Assembly (NCBI RefSeq): GCF_000011245.1
Contig: NC_004193.1
Coordinates: 3,566,529 to 3,630,528, forward strand
DNA: 64,000 nucleotides
Direction: 5' to 3'
DNA from: Oceanobacillus iheyensis HTE831
GTDB taxonomy: Bacteria > Bacillota > Bacilli > Bacillales > Amphibacillaceae
A program made the position numbers and the translations under genes. The notes beneath the pieces were generated by a model. The model saw only the letters and a program-made list of their open reading frames with translations, made no database searches and had not been told where the DNA came from. This document shows positions 16,606-28,846 of the stretch, piece by piece; the first letter of the stretch is position 1, and each line of letters starts with the position of its first letter.

Positions 16606-16687
16606 GGCGCTTACCTTGGGAGTATATCCTTTGAAGATTCTCTTGGAACGAATTCCAATGCTTCAATTACTTCCCTAGATAAGCGCC
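16606..16687. repeat. 82-bp nested inverted repeat
   Basis: The outer arms GGCGCTTA and TAAGCGCC pair. Inside them GGGA pairs with TCCC, TTGAAG (16631-16636) with CTTCAA (16661-16666), and TTGGAA (16643-16648) with TTCCAA (16653-16658). The whole segment can fold into one long interrupted hairpin between the convergent cupin and htrC genes. The plus side continues with AATTTTAT, so it may end cupin transcripts. Its size is larger than an ordinary terminator. Confidence 0.7.
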
Positions 16688-16716
16688 AATTTTATATTAT
16701 TTAAGTTTCAAGCTTA

Positions 16717-17919
16717 TTATTGACTTCCCAATGTGATGGTCGTATTCATTTGACGCCCATCTCGATAAATCGTCAGCTCTACTTCGTCACCAATTTCTTT
16801 TTCTTGATATAATATTTTTCTCAAATCAATCATGTTATGAATTGGCTCTCCATCCATTTCAACGATAACATCTAATTCTTGTAAGCCTGCTTTATCTGCT
16901 GGAGATAATCGTTCTACTGTCCATACGTAGACTCCACCCGTAACTTCTTGTGGTAAATTTAATGAATTTCTCCACTCATATTGTGGAAGCTCTTCTAAAG
17001 AGTAAATTTCTACCCCTAAATATGGACGGGTTACTTCCCCTGTTGTTTCAAGCTCTTCAATGACAGGAAGCGCACTATCGATAGGGATGGCAAAACCAAT
17101 ACCTTCCACAGCGTCTTCATTTATTTTCATCGAGTTAATCCCGATTAGATGTCCATTAATATTTATTAGTGCTCCTCCGCTATTACCAGGATTAATTGCT
17201 GCATCTGTCTGAATAACTTCTGCTTGCCAATCCGCACGTCCATCCATATCAAAATCCATTGGAATGGTACGTTCCTTACCACTTATAACACCTTGTGTTA
17301 CTGTACTCGAAAGATATAAACCAAGAGGATTTCCAATAGCGATTGCTGGCTCACCTACTTTTATTGTCGATGATGTCCCCATTTCAATCACTGTATCTAC
17401 TTCCGATCCATCCATTCTTAGAACGGCTAAATCCGTAAATATATCGCTTCCGATAATTTCCGCTTCAATATGTGTTTCATCATGCATGACTACTTCTACA
17501 GTGTCTGCTCCCTCAATAACATGATGATTTGTAACGACGTAAGCTGTATCCCCTTCAAGCTTGTAAATGACGCCTGAACCGGTACCTGCTTCAACGCCTT
17601 CCTCTTGTGACCAGAAATCATTCCCACGTTGTAAATTCGTAATCCCCACTACTGCCGGCGTTACTTCACTAACAACGTCAGTCAGTTGCGTGGATACGTC
17701 TACTTGTAAAGGTTGAACATTTGGTGATGATTCTATTTCTGGGCTAGTTTGGTCCGTAGAGGTCGCTTGATTCGTATCCCGACCATCTTCGTGATTCAAA
17801 AAAATATCAGGGACAACAACTAACATCACGATCCCACCGAGTATAATACCTGTTAATAATGGAACGATCCAGGTACTTTTTCGTTTCTTTTTTCTGTAAG
17901 ATTGGTCATAATATCCCAT
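16717..17919 (-). CDS. htrC: HtrA-like serine protease with PDZ domain
   Basis: The 400-residue protein has an N-terminal membrane anchor (about 17-40) and a trypsin-like domain with the triad His in VTNHHVIEGAD, Asp in DIFTDLAVLRMD and Ser in NPGNSGGALI. A C-terminal PDZ domain (about 300-395) includes SPADKAGLQELDVIVEMDG. It degrades misfolded proteins outside the membrane. It follows walJ by about 85 bp, as yyxA/htrC does in B. subtilis, and has its own AAGGAG site. Confidence 0.93.
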   Translation of the reverse strand: MGYYDQSYRKKKRKSTWIVPLLTGIILGGIVMLVVVPDIFLNHEDGRDTNQATSTDQTSPEIESSPNVQPLQVDVSTQLTDVVSEVTPAVVGITNLQRGNDFWSQEEGVEAGTGSGVIYKLEGDTAYVVTNHHVIEGADTVEVVMHDETHIEAEIIGSDIFTDLAVLRMDGSEVDTVIEMGTSSTIKVGEPAIAIGNPLGLYLSSTVTQGVISGKERTIPMDFDMDGRADWQAEVIQTDAAINPGNSGGALININGHLIGINSMKINEDAVEGIGFAIPIDSALPVIEELETTGEVTRPYLGVEIYSLEELPQYEWRNSLNLPQEVTGGVYVWTVERLSPADKAGLQELDVIVEMDGEPIHNMIDLRKILYQEKEIGDEVELTIYRDGRQMNTTITLGSQ

Positions 17920-18003
17920 ATATCGATCTCCTTATCGGTTTCTATACCTAAGTATTCCCTAAAGATCGTAAAACATAAACCCTCATAATCCCAATTCACT
18001 ACC

Positions 18004-18789
18004 TTAACCAACTTCGTAAAGAGGGGTTGCAAGTCTTGGATCGGTGTGATGCAATTCTACCTGCATTCCTCGTTCATCCAGCACTTGTTTTACCGACATA
18101 TGAGCAAGATCTTTCATATTATTATCTAAACTTAAATGAGCTAAATAAATTCGCTTCGTACGATTCGATATGATATCGGTTAATGCAAGACCACAATCCT
18201 CATTGGAGACGTGACCCGAATCTCCCAGAATTCGTCTTTTAACACTCCACGGATACGGTCCCATTCGAAGCATACCTACGTCATGGTTTGCTTCAAATAT
18301 ATATGCATCGGCATCTTCCACAGTTTTCTTAATTCGCTCCGATACATAGCCTAAATCCGTAACAAGCGCTACTTTTTTCCCATCATGCCGGAATGTATAA
18401 AACATCGGTTCCGCCGCATCATGGGATACACCAAACGACTCCACCTCCAAATCTCCAAAACTGCGAACAGATTCCATATCAAAGGTAAATTTCTGATCAA
18501 GCGGAATTTTACCGATCGATTGATCCATCGCATTCCATGTTTTTTCATTTGCGTAGATTGGTAGTTGATATTTACGTGCTACAATTCCTAATCCCTTTAT
18601 ATGATCACTATGCTCGTGCGTCACAAGAATACCATCTAATTGTTTCGGGTCGACCTGAATACTTTGAAACAACTCGTCTATCTTTTTACCACTTAATCCT
18701 GCGTCAACTAGCATCTTTTGCTGCTCTGTTTCTATATAAAATGCGTTCCCTGTACTGCCTGAGGCTAGTACACTAAAACGTAGGGTCAT
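18004..18789 (-). CDS. walJ: Metallo-beta-lactamase-fold nuclease WalJ (YycJ)
   Basis: The 261-residue MBL-fold protein has the metal motif THEHSDH near residue 55, an N-terminal [23 protein letters not shown] and SHVSNEDCG. The YycJ family is a 5'-exonuclease-like group linked to cell division and DNA repair. The start codon overlaps the end of walI by 4 nt. It is the last gene of the wal operon. Confidence 0.93.
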   Translation of the reverse strand: MTLRFSVLASGSTGNAFYIETEQQKMLVDAGLSGKKIDELFQSIQVDPKQLDGILVTHEHSDHIKGLGIVARKYQLPIYANEKTWNAMDQSIGKIPLDQKFTFDMESVRSFGDLEVESFGVSHDAAEPMFYTFRHDGKKVALVTDLGYVSERIKKTVEDADAYIFEANHDVGMLRMGPYPWSVKRRILGDSGHVSNEDCGLALTDIISNRTKRIYLAHLSLDNNMKDLAHMSVKQVLDERGMQVELHHTDPRLATPLYEVG

Positions 18790-19730
18790 TCAACTTCACT
18801 CCCGATTTCCTCCAGCTTTCCTTCCATCAATTGTATGATGTTTTCTCTTATTTCATTTTCTTCATTTAATCGTCTTGCTTGCACTAAAATATTTTCATTA
18901 ATGGTATCTGTAAAAAATTGCGTATAGTCGCCTGGGTAAATAATACCTTCAAAACCATTAACAAAATAATCAACCGCATCATCGATTGTCACTTTCCACG
19001 TTGGTGCAAAGACAATTTCTCCACCATCTTCAGGTTCAATACGAGAATAATATCCTATATCTATATCACTGACTTCCTGATCTTGTCTGAGGTAACCATT
19101 ACTTCCCCTTAACAAATAGCCAATAGCCGTTTTCGGAGTCACTATCGATCTATCTCCTTGTTTATCCGCATCCCCAAGCATGGTTTGCGTATAATGTGTG
19201 ATCTCATTATCATCATTTAAATAAAAGAGAAGTATTGCCTGCTGATTAAGAAATATTGGTGCGCCTTCTTTTGTTTGAAAGTAAGCAATAACATTTAATT
19301 CTTTATTCCATGTACCATAGGTATACTGGCCGGCTTGCATAACATATGGTGCAATGATACTTTGAAGCATTTCACTTTCTGTACCTTCTTCTGGCATCTC
19401 AATAGGTTCCTCAAATTGTGCAAATAGAAGCGTATTATCTATGCTTGTAGTCACTTGTAATCCATCTATACCATTTAAATCTTCTACTTCAGCTGATTCA
19501 AATAGGCGTTGAGCCACGGATAGATAGCGAAAATCAGGAACTTCTCTATTAAGGACAGCATCGTCAATTTGAATATTTTCTGATTCCAATTGTTCATCTA
19601 ACGTCTGATTATCGTTGCTCAAAGATGGAAGGTCATTCTGATCTTGACGTTGAACGAATTGGAAAAGCAAATAAATATTTAAGACAAGGAAACTGAGGAT
19701 AAAAAGTGTTTTAATATGAGACCATTGCAT
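18786..19730 (-). CDS. walI: WalRK regulator WalI (YycI)
   Basis: A single-pass membrane protein of 314 residues: one N-terminal helix (about 5-24), then a large extracytoplasmic domain. With WalH it restrains the kinase WalK through transmembrane contacts. The ATG at 19730 follows AGGAGGGGAT and overlaps the stop region of walH; the in-frame TTG at 19736 is a less likely start. Confidence 0.9.
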   Translation of the reverse strand: MQWSHIKTLFILSFLVLNIYLLFQFVQRQDQNDLPSLSNDNQTLDEQLESENIQIDDAVLNREVPDFRYLSVAQRLFESAEVEDLNGIDGLQVTTSIDNTLLFAQFEEPIEMPEEGTESEMLQSIIAPYVMQAGQYTYGTWNKELNVIAYFQTKEGAPIFLNQQAILLFYLNDDNEITHYTQTMLGDADKQGDRSIVTPKTAIGYLLRGSNGYLRQDQEVSDIDIGYYSRIEPEDGGEIVFAPTWKVTIDDAVDYFVNGFEGIIYPGDYTQFFTDTINENILVQARRLNEENEIRENIIQLMEGKLEEIGSEVE

Positions 19731-19732
19731 CC

Positions 19733-21034
19733 TCAATCCCCTCCTTTAGCAGCTGCACCAGGCTGATAATACGGTACAGCTGACCAATTATTATTTATTT
19801 TCATAAACCATTCTGGTTCCATTGATACGTAGTCCCCGTTATCATCGGTCTCCACTTGAATCTTATAACCCACTTTTAAATCATTCACGCTATCCATATC
19901 AATTTCATTATCCACCAATTCCTCTAATATCTCTTCTCCGCTTCGCATTTCTTTTTTTGTTTTTCGAATAATATCTGTCGTGTCGAGATAAATAGCTGGC
20001 CGTTTATACTCTAATAAATGTTGATTACTATGCGTTTGTTTTATCGTTGAGATATCTGATGATGAGCCTTGGAATACGGGATGTCCATCATAATACATTT
20101 GATACGTAATCGTATTATTATCGATATTCATTAATCGAAAATCCTCGGTGAAACCAGAATGCCCGTTAATGTTCTGTATACTATTCTCAATCAAATTCAA
20201 GTCTGATATCGCTTCTGGCTGTTCTAAATAAATATACTCCATTACATTACGTTCAATCGTCAATTGCCGCACATCTGTGGCATATAAGTAGCCATTTCCC
20301 GGTGTCGCCGATCCTCTTATTCCAGAAGTATTTTCAAATAACATTTCTTGAAGTACTGATTTGTTCATCTGCGTAAAGAAAATCGATATTGGCTGCATCG
20401 CAGGTACTTCTCTCGGAATATAAAAATCATTTTCGGTACCCTCAATTAACGTCATTCTTTGATAGTCTTCCGATTGCAACCTATTCATCTCATCCCACAC
20501 TTCTTCATACCTCGCCGTACTCGTTACTTCCGCCACTACTTTTTCTCGTCCATCAATAGAAATGAATTCTAATTGTAATGACTTCGAATTAGGCTCAAAC
20601 GTAATATAGAATCGATCAATCGAGAAAGTAGGGAATGGTGCTGCTTCGTCTTCTAATTGCAGAATACGATCAAATAATAAGAATGGTACTTCCTGTGGAA
20701 AGATGACCTCAATCTCATAATTAGATGGTGTTCTTTCTTCTTCTGCTGGCAATCTTTCCATTTCCGTTATGCGTAGTTCCTGCAAACTATTATAAAATTG
20801 TTCCTTCAAATTAGGGGTAGCATGCGTATAATAATTTCCTTCTTGTTTAAATATGATCTCAGAAGGCATAACAATATCATCTACAGACTTTTCTACTCCA
20901 TTTAAAGCTCCTTCTACAGATCGTTCACTCAAAGGGTCATAGTCAGCTTGATAATTCCACATACCGAACGTCAGAATCATACTTGTCCCAATTAAAACGA
21001 CTAAAAGTAATGATTTAGCAGTCTCTAATTTCAT
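19733..21034 (-). CDS. walH: WalRK regulator WalH (YycH)
   Basis: The 433-residue protein has one N-terminal membrane helix (about 8-26) and a long extracytoplasmic region of the YycH type. It acts with WalI to inhibit WalK. Its ATG overlaps the walK stop (ATGA), so translation is coupled. GGGGGAT lies upstream. Confidence 0.92.
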   Translation of the reverse strand: MKLETAKSLLLVVLIGTSMILTFGMWNYQADYDPLSERSVEGALNGVEKSVDDIVMPSEIIFKQEGNYYTHATPNLKEQFYNSLQELRITEMERLPAEEERTPSNYEIEVIFPQEVPFLLFDRILQLEDEAAPFPTFSIDRFYITFEPNSKSLQLEFISIDGREKVVAEVTSTARYEEVWDEMNRLQSEDYQRMTLIEGTENDFYIPREVPAMQPISIFFTQMNKSVLQEMLFENTSGIRGSATPGNGYLYATDVRQLTIERNVMEYIYLEQPEAISDLNLIENSIQNINGHSGFTEDFRLMNIDNNTITYQMYYDGHPVFQGSSSDISTIKQTHSNQHLLEYKRPAIYLDTTDIIRKTKKEMRSGEEILEELVDNEIDMDSVNDLKVGYKIQVETDDNGDYVSMEPEWFMKINNNWSAVPYYQPGAAAKGGD

Positions 21035-22869
21035 CTGACATCCCCCCGCTTCGAGCTCATCAGTGGTAATGTGAATAGAATTGTTGTGCCTTTCCCTTCA
21101 CTACTCTGAGCCCATATCTGACCATGATGTGCTTCAACCAATTCTTTCGTAATCGCTAGTCCTAAACCGGTACCTCCAAGTTTTCGGTTTCTAGCTTTAT
21201 CTACACGATAAAACCTTTCAAATATTTTATCTAATTTATCGTAAGCAATCCCCATTCCTTGGTCTTGTATGCTTACTAATAAATAATGACGTCTAATATC
21301 TAATTTAACCCTAATCTTCCCGCCGTCTGGGGAATACTTAATGGCATTCGTTATGACATTATCCAATACTTGTGTAATCTTGTCCCGGTCCATCCAAACA
21401 TATGCTTTGGTATTCGGGATATTTTTTTCCATATGAATGGATTCTGGCTTATTCATTTCATAGCGATCTAATACTTGGTATAAATAACTTGTAAACTCTT
21501 CTCGTTGTTTATGCATAGGAAGTTCATCCGAATCCATCTTGGACAATTGAAGTAAATCATTAACCATACGAATCATACGGTTCGTCTCTTTTTGAGTCAC
21601 ATCTAAAAATCGCGGTGCAATTTCTTTGTTTTCCCAAGCTCCATCCGACAATGCCTCTAAATAACTCTTCATCGTAGTTAATGGTGTTCTCAGCTCATGT
21701 GATACATTGGAAACAAAGTCACGACGTTCTTGTTCCATTTTCTGTTGTTCGGTAACATCACTAATAACGGTAATAAATCCTGTTACTTCTTCTTCTTCAT
21801 CAACCACTGTTGAAAAATTGGCTCGAATAAGGAATGGTGTATCCTCATTACTAAAATCAATAATCATGGAACCATTACTATGCAATTCACTTAGGTCAAT
21901 TTCTTTTCCTTCTAAGTGCAAGACGTCAATAACAGAATCTCCTATTAAATCTTCTGGGTTTTCACCAATTAACTTAGCAGCTGCATCGTTCATTAATGTA
22001 ACAGAGCCATCGTTATCTGTTGCAATGACCCCATCCGACATGTTCGCTAGTATCGAACTGAGCTTTCGTCGCTCTTCTTCAATGGTGGCATAGGAATGCT
22101 TCAGCCTACTATTGAGATCATTAAACGTCTCTGCTAGTTGCCCGATTTCATCTCTACCATATACATTTACTTTCTGTGTAAAATCTCCATTTGCCATTAT
22201 TAAAGCTTGTTCTCGCATCTCCATAATAGGTTTTGTGATTGTACGTGCTACCAAAATCCCAATAATAGCTGAAATCGTAATAGCGAGAATAGAACCTTGG
22301 AGGAAGATATTATTGATATCCTCAATTTGGCCATACACTTCTTCTAAGGAAGATTTATAAAAGATTGCCCCGACAGCCATATTATCCTCACCTAATATTG
22401 GCTTGACATACACATAAACTCTACTGTCGGTATCTTTTTCATAGAATATACTATCATCCGTAGAGTTAAAAAGAAGCGCATCACGAACCATTGGATGCGC
22501 AAGCTTTTGACCAATTTGGTTCTGGTCATCCAATACATTTGTTCCTCGTACTCTACTTTGATTATCCACAACATTGATGGTCGTCGAAGCATTTCCTCTA
22601 TTTATATCGTTAATAATCCGTCGAATCTCTTCCTCTAATGACTCGATAGTTCCACTTTCCTCGGATCGATCTCTGGCAAATGCTTGCTCTAGATTATGAC
22701 TGAGCATTTCTACACGTTCGCCAACCGTAGTCTTGAAATTTCTTGTTAATTCTTCATTTAAGCGATCCGTAAAGAAGGATCCTATCACTTGCACAGCTAT
22801 AATCAAGAGTAAAATATAAATAATTATAAATTTTAACTGTATCGATCGAAAGAATCCTACTTTATTCAT
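21031..22869 (-). CDS. walK: Cell-wall sensor histidine kinase WalK (YycG)
   Basis: About 612 residues: membrane helix, extracytoplasmic PAS-like sensor domain (about 35-180), second helix, HAMP (about 205-255), cytoplasmic PAS (about 265-370), HisKA with the phospho-acceptor in FVSNVSHELRTPLTTMKSYL near 390, then HATPase_c with NAIKYSP, DQGMGI and GTGLGLAI. This is the complete WalK architecture. It governs peptidoglycan hydrolase genes and is essential in relatives. The ATG at 22869 lies 8 nt after CAGGAGTAG; the frame also has a TTG at 22875. Confidence 0.95.
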   Translation of the reverse strand: MNKVGFFRSIQLKFIIIYILLLIIAVQVIGSFFTDRLNEELTRNFKTTVGERVEMLSHNLEQAFARDRSEESGTIESLEEEIRRIINDINRGNASTTINVVDNQSRVRGTNVLDDQNQIGQKLAHPMVRDALLFNSTDDSIFYEKDTDSRVYVYVKPILGEDNMAVGAIFYKSSLEEVYGQIEDINNIFLQGSILAITISAIIGILVARTITKPIMEMREQALIMANGDFTQKVNVYGRDEIGQLAETFNDLNSRLKHSYATIEEERRKLSSILANMSDGVIATDNDGSVTLMNDAAAKLIGENPEDLIGDSVIDVLHLEGKEIDLSELHSNGSMIIDFSNEDTPFLIRANFSTVVDEEEEVTGFITVISDVTEQQKMEQERRDFVSNVSHELRTPLTTMKSYLEALSDGAWENKEIAPRFLDVTQKETNRMIRMVNDLLQLSKMDSDELPMHKQREEFTSYLYQVLDRYEMNKPESIHMEKNIPNTKAYVWMDRDKITQVLDNVITNAIKYSPDGGKIRVKLDIRRHYLLVSIQDQGMGIAYDKLDKIFERFYRVDKARNRKLGGTGLGLAITKELVEAHHGQIWAQSSEGKGTTILFTLPLMSSKRGDVR

Positions 22870-22875
22870 ATACAA

Positions 22876-23577
22876 CTACTCCTGCTCAGGATTACGTAAA
22901 TAATAGCCCACACCTCTTCGGGTCACAATCCATAAAGGATTACTTGGGTTTTCTTCAATTTTTTCACGAAGACGACGGACAGTCACATCAACTGTACGCA
23001 CATCACCGAAATAATCATATCCCCATACGGTTTCTAATAGATGTTCTCTTGTCATTACTTGTCCTATATGACGCGCCAGATAATGTAGAAGCTCGAACTC
23101 ACGATGGGTAAGCTCAATTTCTTCGCCTTTTCGCGATACAACATACGCATCAGGGTGTACGATAAGATCACCAATAACGATGTCTTTGGTTGTTTTCACT
23201 GTTTCATCAGGTACTTGTTCACGACGTAAATTCGCCTTAACACGTGCAATAAGCTCTCGATTACTAAATGGCTTTGTTACGTAATCATCCGCACCAAGCT
23301 CCAGTCCTAATACTTTATCGATTTCTGCATCTTTTGCTGTAAGCATGATTACAGGTATGTTTTGTGTTTTTCTTACTTCTCTTAATACTTCATTCCCGTC
23401 TTTTCCCGGAAGCATAATATCTAACAGAATTAGGTTCGGTTTTTCACTTTCTGCTAATTCTATTGCTGTATCTCCATCATTCGCTACGACAACTTGGTAG
23501 CCTTCTTTTTCTAAGTTAAATTGTAATATATCTGCAATTGGCTGCTCATCATCTACTACTAGTATTTTTTGACTCAT
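22876..23577 (-). CDS. walR: Response regulator WalR (YycF)
   Basis: A 233-residue OmpR-type regulator. The receiver domain has the acidic pair near residue 9, phospho-acceptor Asp53 in [11 protein letters not shown] and Lys in the [10 protein letters not shown] loop. The winged-helix domain ends in [20 protein letters not shown]. The start is set at the ATG at 23577 behind AAGGATG, giving a length equal to known WalR; the frame to 23601 is longer than the family. First gene of walRKHIJ. Confidence 0.95.
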   Translation of the reverse strand: MSQKILVVDDEQPIADILQFNLEKEGYQVVVANDGDTAIELAESEKPNLILLDIMLPGKDGNEVLREVRKTQNIPVIMLTAKDAEIDKVLGLELGADDYVTKPFSNRELIARVKANLRREQVPDETVKTTKDIVIGDLIVHPDAYVVSRKGEEIELTHREFELLHYLARHIGQVMTREHLLETVWGYDYFGDVRTVDVTVRRLREKIEENPSNPLWIVTRRGVGYYLRNPEQE

Positions 23578-23758
23578 TTTAGCCACATCCTTTTCATCCA
23601 AAAGTTACACAAACTTTTCTTCTATTTTAACGCAAAATGACATTAATGTCTTGTCCACTGAATAATAATTTGTCTTTTACAAAATGTCCCATTATTTTCT
23701 TGCCAATCATCATGCGTTTTTTCATTAAAATGCTTCATCTAGTTAACTTATTATCATT

Positions 23759-23774
23759 GTTTCACGTGTAACAA
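23759..23774. promoter_or_regulatory. parS site (ParB-binding)
   Basis: TGTTTCACGTGTAACA; its complement TGTTACACGTGAAACA matches the B. subtilis parS consensus TGTTNCACGTGAAACA at every fixed position. It lies between walR and the purA terminator, about 40 kb from the origin end of the window. Confidence 0.85.
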
Positions 23775-23793
23775 ATGTAAATGAAGTATACTC

Positions 23794-23838
23794 AAAAAGA
23801 AGCTATAACCAATACAACTAGATTGGCTACAGCTTCTT
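23794..23838 (-). terminator. purA terminator
   Basis: Arms AAGAAGCT (23797-23804) and AGCTTCTT (23831-23838), extended inward by CCAAT/ATTGG with interruptions. On the minus strand TTTTTG follows. Confidence 0.8.
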
Positions 23839-23872
23839 AAGTGATCTTTGTTAAATCGTTTTGTTTATTCTA

Positions 23873-25210
<1,338 letters not shown>

Positions 25211-25325
25211 TTATATTCGTATTATTCGTCCACTCTTGGTTCTGAAAAATATATGTGTAAAAGTGGACTTTACAAAATTTACTTCACCATGATAAATTAT
25301 TTGTCTTTTATTCTAACCAATAGTC

Positions 25326-25354
25326 ATTTTATCAATACCATACGAAATCGTCAA
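25326..25354 (-). promoter_or_regulatory. purA sigma-A promoter
   Basis: On the minus strand TTGACG (25349-25354), a 17-bp spacer and TAAAAT (25326-25331). A leader of about 155 nt follows before the start codon. Confidence 0.7.
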
Positions 25355-25357
25355 TGC

Positions 25358-25373
25358 AAAATACGAACATTTT
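25358..25373. promoter_or_regulatory. Candidate PurR box upstream of purA
   Basis: AAAATACGAACATTTT resembles the PurBox AWWWCCGAACWWT with one change (ACGAAC). It lies directly upstream of the purA -35, where PurR acts in B. subtilis. Confidence 0.5.
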
Positions 25374-25423
25374 CTTGTTTTATATAGTTAATGTACGGAA
25401 GATCACCGTATATGTAACATAAA

Positions 25424-25463
25424 AAAAGGGCCTCTATTACCATATTGATAATAGAAACCCTTT
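25424..25463 (-). terminator. opuA operon terminator
   Basis: Arms AAAGGG..TCTATTA and TAATAGA..CCCTTT pair around a 9-nt loop. The minus strand then runs TTTTTTT. Confidence 0.82.
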
Positions 25464-25477
25464 ACGACAGTCTTATC

Positions 25478-26371
25478 TTACTCTACATCTTTTGTCCATT
25501 CATCTACTTTATCTTGATTCGCTTCTACCCAATCAGCAGCTGCTTGTTCTGGATCAGCACCTTCACTGATATTAAGCATTACTTCTTCCATCGCTGCAGT
25601 ATCCCATTGGAAGTTATCAAGTACTGTGTATGCTTCTGGCATATCTTCTTCTAGACCTTCACGAACCATAGTTTCAATGGTTTCAGCGTCACCAAATACG
25701 CCTTCTGGATCTTCAAGATATTTTAAGTCATACGCTTGGAATTTCCAGTGTGGAGACCAACCAGTTACAATAATTTCTTCTTCATTGTCAATTGCACTAC
25801 CTAAAGCAGTAGCCATCGCACCACTAGAAGAAGTCTGAACAGACCAACCATCTAGGTTATCATATGTTTCTACAGCGTCTTCCGATGCGGCAACAACACC
25901 TGCACCTGGCTCAATACCAGTAATTGTTTGTCCAGCTTCGTCAGAAAGATCTTCAATAGAATTAACATCCATATATTCAGGAACAACTAGACCAATTTTC
26001 GCTCCCTCTAAGTTTACACCTAGACTTTCTACTTGATCGCCATACGATTCATACTGCTCAGCATGAGTATTTGGTAACCATGCTGCAACCATTCCGTCAG
26101 CTTCACCATTAGCAACAGCTTCCCACATAATTGCATTATCTAGTGGTGTTAATTCCACTTCATAACCTAAGTCTTCTAGTACTTTACCAATTACGTGTGT
26201 AGATGCTACTTCCGTATCCCACTCCACGTATGCTAATTCAATTTCTTTATTTTCTTCAGCAGAATCTCCTTCACCACTATTTTCACCATCGTCACTTCCA
26301 CAACCTGCTGCAAATAATGATAATGCTAGTCCTGAAATTAGACCTGCACGTTTTAAGCTCCATGTAGCCAT
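25478..26371 (-). CDS. opuAC: Glycine betaine-binding lipoprotein OpuAC
   Basis: A 297-residue substrate-binding protein with a lipobox (LSLFAAGC, Cys near 24) and the OpuAC domain (VEWDTEVASTHVIGKVLEDLGYEV). Trp residues for betaine binding appear in MVAAWLP and GWSPHW. The mature N-terminus is acid-rich. It delivers glycine betaine to OpuAA/OpuAB for osmoprotection. Third gene of opuAA-AB-AC. Confidence 0.93.
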   Translation of the reverse strand: MATWSLKRAGLISGLALSLFAAGCGSDDGENSGEGDSAEENKEIELAYVEWDTEVASTHVIGKVLEDLGYEVELTPLDNAIMWEAVANGEADGMVAAWLPNTHAEQYESYGDQVESLGVNLEGAKIGLVVPEYMDVNSIEDLSDEAGQTITGIEPGAGVVAASEDAVETYDNLDGWSVQTSSSGAMATALGSAIDNEEEIIVTGWSPHWKFQAYDLKYLEDPEGVFGDAETIETMVREGLEEDMPEAYTVLDNFQWDTAAMEEVMLNISEGADPEQAAADWVEANQDKVDEWTKDVE

Positions 26372-26448
26372 AAAAATCTCTCCTTTTAGTATAGATTAGT
26401 TATATAGACTCTCGTCATGAAATACATGAAAAGAGGTGACCCACAAGG

Positions 26449-27309
26449 TTATTCTTTTTCTTTGTTCATATTTTGCGTAATACGATCAATAATAATCGCT
26501 AAGATAACAATTCCAATACCTGCTACGAAACCAGGTCCTACAGAAGCACGTTGTAGAGAAGAAAGTACCTGACTTCCTAATCCAGGTGCACCAATCATCG
26601 ATGCAATTACAACCATGGATAGTGCTAACATTACAGTCTGGTTAATCCCAGCCATAATCGTCGATCTCGCCATTGGTAATTCAACCTTAAATAGTTTTTG
26701 AGTTCCTGTACTACCAAATGAATCTGATGCTTCTACAAGATCCTTCGATACTTGACGAATACCTAAATTCGTAAAACGAACGGTTGGTGGTGTTGCAAAG
26801 ATTAGTGATGCAAACACACCTGGAACCATACCAATTCCGAAGAATGCTACAGCAGGAATTAAGTATACGAATGCTGGCATCGTCTGCATAAAGTCTAGAA
26901 TTGGTGTGAATATGGTATTCGCTATCTTACTCTTTGACATCAGTATTCCAATCGGAACACCAACGATAACGGATAATAAACTTGCTAATAATACAAGGGT
27001 AACGGTAGACATTAGCGCATCCCATAAACCTTGGTTATATACAAACCAAAGACCAACAATCGAAAAGGCCGCTAATCCAAATTTCTTACCCGATACAAAA
27101 AATGCAATTACGGCAACAATGAGGATAAATAGTACGGGTGGAATTCCTACAAGTAATTCCTCTGATACATAATCCATAAAATCGCCAAAATATGTCTTCA
27201 ATGGTTCGAAAATAAATGCAAATTTCTCTTGAATCCATTCTGTTGTTGTTTCTGTCCATTGTGATAATGGTATTTCTGGTACAATATCAAGCATGCTTTC
27301 ATTACTCAT
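26449..27309 (-). CDS. opuAB: Glycine betaine ABC transporter permease OpuAB
   Basis: The 286-residue permease has an N-terminal amphipathic region, about six to seven transmembrane helices and the binding-protein-dependent transport EAA-like loop ([20 protein letters not shown]). Its start overlaps the end of opuAA by 8 nt, which fits coupled translation. Confidence 0.93.
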   Translation of the reverse strand: MSNESMLDIVPEIPLSQWTETTTEWIQEKFAFIFEPLKTYFGDFMDYVSEELLVGIPPVLFILIVAVIAFFVSGKKFGLAAFSIVGLWFVYNQGLWDALMSTVTLVLLASLLSVIVGVPIGILMSKSKIANTIFTPILDFMQTMPAFVYLIPAVAFFGIGMVPGVFASLIFATPPTVRFTNLGIRQVSKDLVEASDSFGSTGTQKLFKVELPMARSTIMAGINQTVMLALSMVVIASMIGAPGLGSQVLSSLQRASVGPGFVAGIGIVILAIIIDRITQNMNKEKE

Positions 27310-28501
27310 CTGTATTCACCTCTCCATCTCCAGCAAGAGCGGCAAGCACAGCTCCACGAACGATAATACCTTCTAAACGATCATCTTTATCTACCACTGC
27401 TAACGGAACAGGTGAATCATAAATCATTGAGAAGATTTCCTGCATAGCAGTATCCGGACTTACTTTTAGGATATCCGTTTTCAAAATGTCTTCGATACTA
27501 TTGCTTTCTTGTTTTCTTGCTGCTGATGCATCATCCGCAGTTACATACCCTTTTAGACGGCGTTTTCCATCTACGACAAGAATGCTCGAAATACCTTCTT
27601 TTCGCATTCTTTCAAGAGCGGCACGCGGACCATGTTTATCTATATTTATTGTTTCTGGACGCTTCATAATATGATGTGCAGTTAGGATTTTAGAGCGATC
27701 TACATCTTCTACGAATTTTTCAACATAGTCATTCGCTGGATTCATTAAGATTTCTTCTGGAGAACCAATCTGAACAATTGCACCATCTTTCATTAATGCA
27801 ATTCGATCTCCTAAGCGTAGTGCTTCATCCAAATCATGTGTAATGAAGATAATGGTCTTCTTCATGGAAGATTGTAAATCAATTAATTCATCCTGCATTT
27901 CTTTACGAATTAATGGATCTAGGGCAGAAAATGCCTCGTCCATAAGAAGTACTTTCGGATCATTAGCAAGTGCACGCGCCAACCCAACACGTTGTTGCAT
28001 ACCACCAGATAATTGACCTGGTTTTTGATGAATATAATCACCCAATCCTACTAATTTCAATGCTTCTTCCGCACGTTTATGGCGTTCATGTTTATCTATT
28101 TTTTGAACTTCTAATCCAAATTCTGCATTTTGCAAAATTGTTCGATGAGGGAACAATGCAAATTGCTGGAAAACCATTCCTAATTTTTCTCGACGAACTT
28201 GACGAAGTTCTTTCTTATCCATTTTCGCTAAGTCTTGTCCTTCGATAAGGATAGAACCCTCACTTGGCTCTATTAAACGATTTAATAAGCGAACTAATGT
28301 AGACTTACCACTACCTGAAAGCCCCATAATAACAAATATTTCTCCTTCTTCTACAGAGAAGCTAGCACGGTTCACCCCAACCGTATTGCCAGTTTTTTTA
28401 AGGATTTCTTCTTTTGTTAGTCCTTGATCAAGCATTTTTATAGACTGCTTTATATTTTTTCCAAAGATTTTAGATAAATCTTTTGTTTCAACTACTGGCA
28501 T
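27302..28501 (-). CDS. opuAA: Glycine betaine ABC transporter ATPase OpuAA
   Basis: The 399-residue ATPase has Walker [10 protein letters not shown], signature [15 protein letters not shown], Walker [12 protein letters not shown] and an H-loop ITHDLDEAL, followed by two CBS domains (about 280-395) that sense ionic strength in this family. An RBS-like GAGGTG lies before the ATG. First gene of the osmoprotectant operon. Confidence 0.94.
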   Translation of the reverse strand: MPVVETKDLSKIFGKNIKQSIKMLDQGLTKEEILKKTGNTVGVNRASFSVEEGEIFVIMGLSGSGKSTLVRLLNRLIEPSEGSILIEGQDLAKMDKKELRQVRREKLGMVFQQFALFPHRTILQNAEFGLEVQKIDKHERHKRAEEALKLVGLGDYIHQKPGQLSGGMQQRVGLARALANDPKVLLMDEAFSALDPLIRKEMQDELIDLQSSMKKTIIFITHDLDEALRLGDRIALMKDGAIVQIGSPEEILMNPANDYVEKFVEDVDRSKILTAHHIMKRPETINIDKHGPRAALERMRKEGISSILVVDGKRRLKGYVTADDASAARKQESNSIEDILKTDILKVSPDTAMQEIFSMIYDSPVPLAVVDKDDRLEGIIVRGAVLAALAGDGEVNTDE

Positions 28502-28846
28502 GGTTTCACCTCTATTTCTTATTTATTTTTGGGTAAATTTACATATTACTAAACGATCATATGTGTGATAAATAAAAATAAATGAATCTTTTGGACTCAT
28601 TTATTTTTTGTTTCAATATGGATGATACCGTCCATTATGAACGCACTTTCGCTATTATAATACAAATTCTAATTCTCAAACAAATACAAAAAAAGCGCTT
28701 CTCTTGTACTAATGTATTAAAATTATATCTGTATCTAACTTAATAAAGACATTCATATTATATCGCCCGAATACTCTTGTATACTTCCCTTCATTTGAAA
28801 TATGAAACATATTTTTGTAATATAACTGTAATTTTGTTACTTTCTA
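28502..28846. other. Intergenic region upstream of opuA
   Basis: About 345 bp, AT-rich. It holds a hairpin with AAATAAATGA/TCATTTATTT arms (28572-28602), which could end transcripts from the DUF2812 gene, and a possible -10 (TATAAT, minus strand, 28654-28659) with no clear -35. The opuA promoter must lie here, but I could not define it. No ORF seen. Confidence 0.5.
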
